A stretch of DNA of 5,189 nucleotides from an uncultured Collinsella sp. (lineage in GTDB: Bacteria; Actinomycetota; Coriobacteriia; Coriobacteriales; Coriobacteriaceae): positions 1-5,189 of the forward strand of contig USKL01000127.1 in the NCBI GenBank assembly GCA_900555225.1, given 5' to 3'. Shown one piece after another: positions 1-5,189 of the stretch. The position numbers and the translations under genes are program-made. Within the stretch, counting starts at the first letter, position 1, and each line of letters starts with the position of its first letter. The notes beneath the pieces were generated by a model that saw only the letters and a program-made list of their open reading frames with translations, had not been told where the DNA came from and did no database searches.

Positions 1-4
1 CGTC

Positions 5-38
5 GGGCATGGCCAAAAGGTCTATGCCCTCCTCTTTC
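5..38 (+). terminator. Terminator-like hairpin at left edge
   Basis: GGGCATGGCC (5-14) pairs with GGTC and ATGCCC (19-22 and 24-29) around an AAAA loop. This gives a 10-bp stem with one G-T wobble (12-21) and one bulged T at 23. The stem is followed by a pyrimidine-rich stretch (TCCTCTTTC), not a clean T run, so as an intrinsic terminator it is imperfect. It may end the gene to the left of the window, or it may be one more element of the hairpin-rich intergenic region. Confidence 0.4.
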
Positions 39-45
39 ACGTCAC

Positions 46-146
46 CTTGCTCGCTCTGGCGGGCTTTCGCTGACTTTTGCCCCACCTGCGGCGCTGCCAT
101 TGTTGCTGCAGGGGGACAGCTTGCTCGCTCTGGTGCCTGTTCGCTG
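46..146. repeat. Imperfect direct repeat, 74-bp period
   Basis: CTTGCTCGCTCTGG occurs at 46-59 and again at 120-133, and TTCGCTG follows at the same offset in both copies (66-72 and 140-146). Over 27 positions 22 match, at a spacing of 74 bp. The second copy is also flanked by the inverted pair GGACAGC (114-120) and GCTGTCC (143-149). This could be an old tandem duplication or chance in a biased sequence. Confidence 0.3.
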
Positions 147-175
147 TCCGTTCTCTGCCCGCAACGTTTCTGCTG

Positions 176-208
176 TTGGTGCAAAGGGGTCAGATTACTT
201 TGCGCCAA
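176..208 (+). repeat. Inverted repeat, 11-bp stem
   Basis: TTGGTGCAAAG (176-186) and CTTTGCGCCAA (198-208) are complementary over 11 positions, with a single T-G pair (180-204) and an 11-nt loop (187-197). Read as + strand RNA the mismatch is a U-G wobble, so the stem is continuous. It lies only 6 nt before the larger inverted repeat at 215-283, and the two probably form one composite element, like REP/BIME-type intergenic repeats. No T run follows, so it is not a typical terminator. Whether it recurs in the genome cannot be judged here. Confidence 0.6.
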
Positions 209-214
209 AAGGGG

Positions 215-283
215 AAGTTGCGGTGGAATAGTTCCTGTTTGGCCGTCTTGAGGGGTTAAACGGGAACTATTTCACCGCAACTT
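215..283 (+). repeat. Long near-perfect inverted repeat, 26-bp arms
   Basis: The arm at 215-240 (starting AAGTTGCGGTGG, ending CCTGTTT) pairs with 258-283 (starting AAACGGGAACT, ending CGCAACTT) around a 17-nt loop. Of 26 pairs 24 are Watson-Crick, and the other two (226-272 and 236-262) are G-U wobbles if read as + strand RNA. There is no following T tract, which argues against a simple terminator. It ends 63 bp before the TATAAT box of the next gene. Possible identities are a dispersed REP-like or MITE-like repeat, a structured small RNA, or a cruciform-forming regulatory site. The structure is plain in the sequence; its function is unknown. Confidence 0.85.
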
Positions 284-322
284 ATCGATGGCGTGTTTGG
301 TTGGTGCCAGTTGATTGCTTGG

Positions 323-351
323 GCGTTGGGGAGGGTCTGCTCCGTTATAAT
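323..351 (+). promoter_or_regulatory. Promoter of the DUF1846 gene
   Basis: A perfect TATAAT lies at 346-351, 39 nt before the chosen ATG. No good -35 exists at standard spacing: GCGTTG (323-328) sits at 17 bp, and TTGGGG (326-331) at only 14 bp. The region instead holds G runs (321-335) and a small inverted pair, GGAG (330-333) and CTCC (340-343). The weak -35 beside a perfect -10 could mean activator dependence, but that is inference. Confidence 0.6.
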
Positions 352-379
352 CGCCTAGAACATTAATTGGAAACGGGAC

Positions 380-384
380 GGGAG
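380..384 (+). promoter_or_regulatory. Shine-Dalgarno fixing the ATG at 391
   Basis: GGGAG lies 6 nt before ATG 391. An in-frame TTG exists 24 nt upstream (367) but has no Shine-Dalgarno of its own, and starting there would make the ribosome site part of the coding sequence. The ATG start also gives the N-terminus expected of the family (MRQGFDNAKY). Confidence 0.7.
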
Positions 385-390
385 CCATAC

Positions 391-1872
391 ATGCGCCAGG
401 GTTTCGACAACGCGAAGTATATCGAGCTGCAGGCTGCTCACATTAAGGAGCGCATCTCGCAGTTTGGTGGCAAGCTCTATTTGGAGTTTGGCGGTAAGCT
501 GTTCGATGACTATCATGCGAGCCGAGTGCTGCCGGGTTTTGAACCGGACAGCAAGTTCCGCATGCTCAAGAGCATCGCCGACGATGTCGAGGTTATCATC
601 GCGATCAACGCGAACCACATCGAGAAAAACAAGGCTCGTGGTGACCTCGGTATTACCTATGACGAGGATGTGCTGCGCCTGGTCGACCTGTTCCGCGGCA
701 ACGGCTTTGCCGTCGCGGCTGTGGTCATCACCCAGTATGCCGGCCAGCCCGCTGCCGATGTGTTCCGCAACCGCCTGAACGCGCTCGGTATTCCCGCCAA
801 GCTGCACTATCCCATCGAGGGGTATCCGCACGATGTCGATCTGATCGTGTCCGACGATGGCTACGGCAAGAACGAGTTTGTCGAGACCACCCGACCGCTC
901 GTCGTGGTCACTGCCCCCGGTCCGGGCTCGGGCAAGCTTGCCACCTGCCTGTCTCAGCTCTATCACGAGCACAAGCATGGCACGGCCGCCGGCTATGCCA
1001 AGTTCGAGACCTTCCCTGTCTGGAATCTTCCTCTGACGCATCCGGTCAATATTGCCTACGAGGCCGCCACGGCTGACCTCGACGACGCCAATATCATCGA
1101 TTCGTTCCACCTTGAGGCCTACAACAAGACCACGGTCAACTACAACCGCGACGTCGAGGCCTTCCCGGTAGTCCGTGCCCTGATGGAAAAGATCCTGGGC
1201 AAGAGCCCCTACCAGAGCCCTACGGACATGGGCGTCAATATGGTCGGCTTTGCCATCACCGATGACGATGCCTGCCGCGACGCTTCCAAGATGGAGATCG
1301 TCCGCCGCTACTTTACCGCGGTCGAAAATGTGCGCCGTACCGGCGTGGGCGATGAGCAAGTCGACCGTCTCAAGATTATTATGAAGAAAGCCGGCATCGA
1401 TAAGAACTACTCACCGGCGCGCTCGGCGGCCCTCACCAGGGAGCAGCTGACGGGTGGTCCCGTGGGTGCCATGGTCATGCCCGATGGCTCCGTGGTGACC
1501 GGCAAGACTTCCACGCGCCTGGGCGCCGCGAGCTCGCTCATCATGAATGCACTTAAGCATGTCTCGGGCGTCGACCTTGAGCTCGAGGTCATTAGCGATG
1601 AAGCGATCGAGCCCATCAGCAAGCTCAAGACGCATTTCCTGGGCAGCAAAAACCCGCGCCTCCACACCGACGAGACGCTTATGGCGCTGTCGATCACCTC
1701 GGCCACGAGTGAGACGGCCGCTCGCGTCCTTTCGGGCCTGGAGCAGCTGCGCGGTTGCGATGCCTTCTTTAGCGTGATTATCTCGCCGACGGACGAGACG
1801 GTACTGCGCAAACTGGGTATCAACGTGTGCTGCGAGCCCAAGTTTGAGCGCCGCGGTTTCTTCCATCGCTAA
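391..1872 (+). CDS. DUF1846 / UPF0371 family protein of unknown function
   Basis: This is a full-length 493-aa member of the DUF1846 (UPF0371) family, widespread in Firmicutes and Actinobacteria; members usually have about 490-510 residues. The family has no established biochemical role. Family-typical blocks are YLEFGGK (30-36), HASRVLPGF (42-50), a glycine-rich APGPGSGK (175-182) followed by LATCLSQLYHEH, then YAKFETFPVWNLPL (202-215), YEAATADL (223-230) and SPTDMGVNMVGF (276-287). The glycine-rich turn resembles a phosphate-binding loop but is not a canonical Walker A, since K182 is followed by Leu, not Ser/Thr. No signal peptide or membrane segment is visible, so it is probably cytoplasmic. 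The gene has its own promoter upstream and a strong terminator downstream, so it is likely monocistronic. Family assignment is secure; substrate and reaction are unknown. Confidence 0.95.
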   Translation: MRQGFDNAKYIELQAAHIKERISQFGGKLYLEFGGKLFDDYHASRVLPGFEPDSKFRMLKSIADDVEVIIAINANHIEKNKARGDLGITYDEDVLRLVDLFRGNGFAVAAVVITQYAGQPAADVFRNRLNALGIPAKLHYPIEGYPHDVDLIVSDDGYGKNEFVETTRPLVVVTAPGPGSGKLATCLSQLYHEHKHGTAAGYAKFETFPVWNLPLTHPVNIAYEAATADLDDANIIDSFHLEAYNKTTVNYNRDVEAFPVVRALMEKILGKSPYQSPTDMGVNMVGFAITDDDACRDASKMEIVRRYFTAVENVRRTGVGDEQVDRLKIIMKKAGIDKNYSPARSAALTREQLTGGPVGAMVMPDGSVVTGKTSTRLGAASSLIMNALKHVSGVDLELEVISDEAIEPISKLKTHFLGSKNPRLHTDETLMALSITSATSETAARVLSGLEQLRGCDAFFSVIISPTDETVLRKLGINVCCEPKFERRGFFHR

Positions 1873-1906
1873 GTTTGAAGCACCGCGGTAATTGCATTGC
1901 ATTTTG

Positions 1907-1939
1907 GCCGTATCGGGTTAGCGCCCGGTACGGCTTTTT
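1907..1939 (+). terminator. Intrinsic terminator after the DUF1846 gene
   Basis: GCCGTATCGGG (1907-1917) pairs with CCCGGTACGGC (1924-1934) in an 11-bp stem with one U-G wobble and a 6-nt loop, followed directly by TTTTT (1935-1939). It begins 35 nt after the stop codon and should separate this gene from the downstream regulator. Confidence 0.92.
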
Positions 1940-1975
1940 GATCAATAAAGCGCCTATTTCGGCGAAAAATAGCTG

Positions 1976-2016
1976 TTTACCTGCCTAGAAACAATTTGAG
2001 CGGTATACAATAACCG
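1976..2016 (+). promoter_or_regulatory. Candidate promoter of the winged-helix gene
   Basis: The AT-rich TATACAAT (2004-2011) offers two overlapping -10 choices, TATACA and TACAAT. No clear -35 stands at 17 bp; TTTACC (1976-1981) is 22 bp from TATACA. The -10 lies inside a short imperfect inverted pair, CGGTAT (2001-2006) and ATAACCG (2010-2016), which could be an operator for the downstream regulator acting on itself. The promoter is inferred from position after a terminator and from base composition. Confidence 0.4.
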
Positions 2017-2025
2017 TAACTGTTT

Positions 2026-2109
2026 CATCCTTAGCGGGATGCCGCATGATGGATATTACCTGCCATCGTGAGGTGTGTCGGTCGCGCACGGCGCGTTAGA
2101 TGCTCGTGC
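2026..2109 (+). promoter_or_regulatory. Possible structured 5' leader of the winged-helix gene
   Basis: Three local hairpins can be drawn: CATCC (2026-2030) with GGATG (2037-2041); CATGATGG (2045-2052) with CCATCGTG (2063-2070), 8 bp with one U-G wobble and a 10-nt loop; and GCACG (2086-2090) with CGTGC (2105-2109). The second buries the start codons of a possible short upstream ORF. The untranslated stretch from the candidate -10 to the gene start is about 115 nt, long for a small regulator gene. It matches no riboswitch class I recognise. Confidence 0.35.
2046..2099 (+). CDS. Possible upstream ORF / leader peptide, 17 aa
   Basis: ATG ATG at 2046-2051 opens a frame that ends at TAG 2097-2099 and encodes MMDITCHREVCRSRTAR. 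GGGA (2036-2039) lies 6 nt upstream and could act as a weak Shine-Dalgarno. The peptide is rich in Arg (four) and has two Cys. Its stop lies 17 nt before the Shine-Dalgarno of the winged-helix gene, an arrangement compatible with a leader peptide that couples ribosome position to downstream expression. An ORF this short can easily arise by chance, and I recognise no family. Confidence 0.2.
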   Translation: MMDITCHREVCRSRTAR

Positions 2110-2116
2110 TCGGTTT

Positions 2117-2123
2117 GAGGAGG
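2117..2123 (+). promoter_or_regulatory. Strong Shine-Dalgarno fixing the ATG at 2129
   Basis: GAGGAGG ends 5 nt before ATG 2129, an almost ideal ribosome site. It excludes the longer in-frame GTG start at 2075, whose extra 18 residues have no protein-family character, and makes the internal ATG at 2162 unlikely. Confidence 0.85.
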
Positions 2124-2128
2124 CTGCT

Positions 2129-2467
2129 ATGGCGGGCAAGGGTCGTGCGAGTGTCAACGATATGAAGCGTGTCGAGGTGCTGGTGTTGATGGAGATCGAC
2201 CAGCAAACCGAAGACAATGGCGGGCCGTATGGTTTTTCGCGCAAAACGCTTGCCGAGCGCGTGGGGGTTTCGCCGTATCGTGCCCGCGCCGCAATCGATC
2301 GCTTGGATTCCGAAGGCATGATTGATGTCGTCTCGCGTTATAGCGACGACGGCGGTCAGCTTGCAAATGGCATTTGCCTCACCGAACGTGGCGAGTGGTA
2401 TCTTGAGGGCGTCCGTACCGGCATGCTCGTTCAAGAAATGCTTGAGGACGAGGTTGCTGATCGATAG
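2129..2467 (+). CDS. Small winged helix-turn-helix DNA-binding protein
   Basis: The 112-aa product looks like a stand-alone winged-helix transcriptional regulator. Residues 13-26 form a probable first helix. FSRKTLAERVGVS (36-48) and PYRARAAIDRLDSEGMI (49-65) have the helix-turn-recognition-helix pattern seen in MarR/PadR/GntR-type domains. A basic-to-acidic hairpin (R70-YSDDGGQ to L84) fits the wing, and LTERGEWYLEGV starts a C-terminal helix (about 85-108) that could dimerise. No effector-binding domain, Cys cluster or membrane segment is present. The gene stands alone between two terminators, so its targets cannot be read from an operon partner; autoregulation is plausible given the inverted pair over its -10. 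The fold call is fairly sure, but exact family and ligand are unknown. The sequence shows no sign of truncation. Confidence 0.85.
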   Translation: MAGKGRASVNDMKRVEVLVLMEIDQQTEDNGGPYGFSRKTLAERVGVSPYRARAAIDRLDSEGMIDVVSRYSDDGGQLANGICLTERGEWYLEGVRTGMLVQEMLEDEVADR

Positions 2468-2491
2468 CAGCATGTAACCCTTGCCATAGCG

Positions 2492-2524
2492 ACGCCGCCT
2501 GGGAAACCGGGCGGCGTTTTGTTT
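2492..2524 (+). terminator. Intrinsic terminator after the winged-helix gene
   Basis: ACGCCGCCTGG (2492-2502) pairs with CCGGGCGGCGT (2507-2517) in an 11-bp GC-rich stem with one U-G wobble. It is capped by a GAAA tetraloop and followed by TTTGTTT (2518-2524). It starts 25 nt after the stop codon and insulates pyrG from upstream transcription. Confidence 0.92.
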
Positions 2525-2526
2525 CA

Positions 2527-2545
2527 AGATTGAGAAATGCAATCT
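2527..2545. promoter_or_regulatory. Short inverted repeat upstream of the pyrG promoter
   Basis: AGATTG (2527-2532) and CAATCT (2540-2545) are perfect inverted copies around 7 nt, with an overlapping alternative TGAGA/TCTCA pair (2531-2535 and 2543-2547). It sits 13 bp before the proposed -35 of pyrG, where a regulator could bind. It is short enough to be chance. Confidence 0.25.
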
Positions 2546-2558
2546 CACGCGAGAAAAA

Positions 2559-2590
2559 TTGCGAACGGTCCGCGGCGCGAGTATTACAAT
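2559..2590 (+). promoter_or_regulatory. Promoter of pyrG-xerD
   Basis: TTGCGA (2559-2564) and TATTAC (2582-2587) stand 17 bp apart, each matching 4 of 6 consensus positions. An overlapping, better -10 hexamer TACAAT (2585-2590) would have a 20-bp spacer to the same -35. Either choice places the transcript start at about 2594-2598. It lies directly after a terminator and before pyrG, which supports the call. Confidence 0.6.
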
Positions 2591-2595
2591 GAAGA

Positions 2596-2627
2596 CCCGT
2601 AAGATGTGGATAAACAACTTCTACGGG
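2596..2627 (+). promoter_or_regulatory. 5' stem-loop of the pyrG leader
   Basis: CCCGT (2596-2600) pairs with ACGGG (2623-2627), and AAG (2601-2603) with CTT (2618-2620) across a 2-nt bulge. If transcription starts near 2595 this hairpin forms at the extreme 5' end of the mRNA. No T run follows, so it is not a terminator. The pyrG ribosome site (CAGG, 2633-2636, 9 nt before the ATG) lies just outside it. Confidence 0.35.
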
Positions 2628-2639
2628 AAGCGCAGGTAA

Positions 2640-4307
<1,668 letters not shown>

Positions 4308-4309
4308 GG

Positions 4310-5189
4310 GTGCCGGCGAATAAGGAACATACCGAAGCTACTCCCTCGTCGCTCGCCGTGGCGGCGGGGGAGTATCTCGATTACCTCGCGGTCGAGCGGG
4401 GTTTGGCGCGCAACACGATTGCGGCCTATCGTCGTGACCTGACGACGTACTGCGCCTATCTGGAGCGGGCGGGTATTGTGTCTTTTGAAGAGGTGACTCG
4501 TCAGGTCGTGGAGGGCTTTGTTGCCGACCGTCGCGATGGGGGCTATTCCGATGCCTCAGTGGAGCGTGCGCTTGCGGCCGTGAAGGGCCTGCATGCCTTT
4601 TTGGTGCGCGATGGGGCTGTGGCCCAAAATCCAACGGCGGCGTTGCGCCTGCCTAAAAAGGCTGAGCGTTTGCCGGAGTATCTATCGGTGGAGGATGTCT
4701 CGGCGCTGCTCGATCAAGACTTTCCCGAGGGCGAGATGGGCTTGCGCGACCATGCCATCTTGGAAGTGCTCTACGGATGCGGTTTACGTGTGAGCGAGTT
4801 GGTGGGGCTCGATGTGGGCGATATCCATATCGACGATGGCTTTGTGCTCGTTCGCGGTAAGGGCTCAAAGGAACGCCTGTCACCGCTGGTGGGAAGCGCG
4901 GCGCGAGCTCTGACGCTCTATGTAACTGAGGGGCGTTCCCGCTTGGCGGCCCATGCCCGCGGAACCGAGACCTCGGCGGTCTTTTTAAATAAGAACGGCC
5001 GCCGTCTGTCACGCCAGGGCATCCATGCCATCTGTGAGCGCTATGGGCGCCAGGTGGGGCTGGTGGGACTCCATCCCCATACGCTGCGTCACTCCTTTGC
5101 CACCCATATGCTTGCGGGCGGCGCAGACCTCCGTGTGCTACAGGAGATCTTGGGACATGCCGATATATCGACCACGCAGGTCTACACGC
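4310..5189 (+). CDS. xerD: Tyrosine recombinase XerD (partial, right edge)
   Basis: XerD, with XerC or alone, recombines dif sites to resolve chromosome dimers at division. The 293 codons present cover nearly the whole protein. They include an N-terminal SAM-like core-binding domain (about 15-105, with [20 protein letters not shown]) and the catalytic domain with all six active residues: R160 (GLRVSEL), K184 (GKGSKER), H257 and R260 (HTLRH), H283 (LGHADIS) and the nucleophile Y292 (TTQVYT). The spacing R160-K184, H257-R260, H283 and Y292 matches E. coli XerD (R148, K172, H244, R247, H270, Y279) with only a one-residue offset. The start is GTG at 4310, two bases after the pyrG stop; no ATG fits. 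A GTG at 4358 is an alternative. The reading frame leaves the window just past Y292, so only the last few residues are missing. Close coupling to pyrG implies shared transcription. Confidence 0.95.
   Translation, partial: MPANKEHTEATPSSLAVAAGEYLDYLAVERGLARNTIAAYRRDLTTYCAYLERAGIVSFEEVTRQVVEGFVADRRDGGYSDASVERALAAVKGLHAFLVRDGAVAQNPTAALRLPKKAERLPEYLSVEDVSALLDQDFPEGEMGLRDHAILEVLYGCGLRVSELVGLDVGDIHIDDGFVLVRGKGSKERLSPLVGSAARALTLYVTEGRSRLAAHARGTETSAVFLNKNGRRLSRQGIHAICERYGRQVGLVGLHPHTLRHSFATHMLAGGADLRVLQEILGHADISTTQVYT

Larger units (their letters stand above)
1..345. other. Intergenic region without a convincing gene
   Basis: This stretch carries no ORF with recognisable protein character. A frame is open from the left edge to a TGA at 249-251. 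Its translation is Cys/Ser-rich and low in complexity, and it reads straight through two inverted repeats, so I treat it as non-coding. The content is a hairpin at 5-29, an imperfect direct repeat at 46-146, inverted repeats at 176-208 and 215-283, and a G-rich tract at 321-335 (GGG, GGGG, GGG) just before the promoter of the next gene. Base composition is less GC-rich than in the flanking genes. A C-terminal tail of an upstream gene ending at 251 cannot be wholly excluded, because the window starts inside this frame. Confidence 0.6.

Noticed and set aside
9..251. 80-aa + strand ORF
   Set aside because: The translation is low-complexity and Cys/Ser-rich, there is no Shine-Dalgarno before its ATG, and it runs through the inverted repeats. 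Only a short zinc-ribbon-like motif stands out, and that is noted separately.
355..1359. 334-aa - strand ORF opposite the DUF1846 gene
   Set aside because: It is a mirror of the well-supported + strand gene; long antisense frames are expected from GC-rich third positions. The translation has no family character.
353..1990. GCCTAGAA shared by the regions near two promoters (353-360 and 1983-1990)
   Set aside because: It is only 8 bp and stands at different positions relative to the -10 boxes (just downstream in one, 13 bp upstream in the other), so a shared operator is unlikely.
2075..2128. GTG start at 2075 giving a longer winged-helix protein
   Set aside because: There is no well-spaced ribosome site before 2075, while GAGGAGG sits 5 nt before ATG 2129. 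The extra N-terminus has no domain character.

Overview
The window looks like chromosomal DNA of a high-GC, gut-type actinobacterium. Codon use strongly favours G/C at third positions, and the protein sequences together with the pyrG-xerD adjacency suggest class Coriobacteriia, probably Collinsella or a close relative. The genus is an inference, because no 16S or other diagnostic marker is present. All recognisable genes are on the + strand.

Layout. Positions 1-345 hold no convincing gene. They contain a terminator-like hairpin at the left edge (5-29), a weak direct repeat (46-146), and two adjacent inverted repeats (176-208 and 215-283). The second is a 26-bp near-perfect stem and is the most conspicuous non-coding structure in the window. 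A TATAAT box at 346-351 then leads into a 493-aa protein of the uncharacterised DUF1846/UPF0371 family (391-1872), which ends at a strong intrinsic terminator (1907-1939). Next is a monocistronic unit: a candidate promoter near 2004-2011, a leader of about 110 nt with several possible hairpins and a possible 17-codon upstream ORF, a 112-aa winged-helix DNA-binding protein (2129-2467), and a second strong terminator with a GAAA tetraloop (2492-2524).

The last unit is pyrG (CTP synthase, 2646-4307), with its own promoter and a short leader. It is followed after only 2 nt by xerD (tyrosine recombinase, GTG start at 4310), which runs off the right edge just after its catalytic tyrosine. pyrG and xerD are almost certainly co-transcribed. 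This recalls the actinobacterial order pyrG-(Nudix)-xerD-(parA)-scpA-scpB, so chromosome-segregation genes may lie downstream.

How the genes relate. PyrG supplies CTP for RNA, DNA and lipid precursors, and XerD resolves chromosome dimers; both are housekeeping functions. The DUF1846 protein and the small regulator each have their own promoter and terminator, so nothing in the sequence ties them functionally to each other or to pyrG-xerD. I see no defence system, prophage, CRISPR array, tRNA or rRNA. The unusual material is non-coding: the hairpin pair before the DUF1846 gene and the structured leader of the winged-helix gene.
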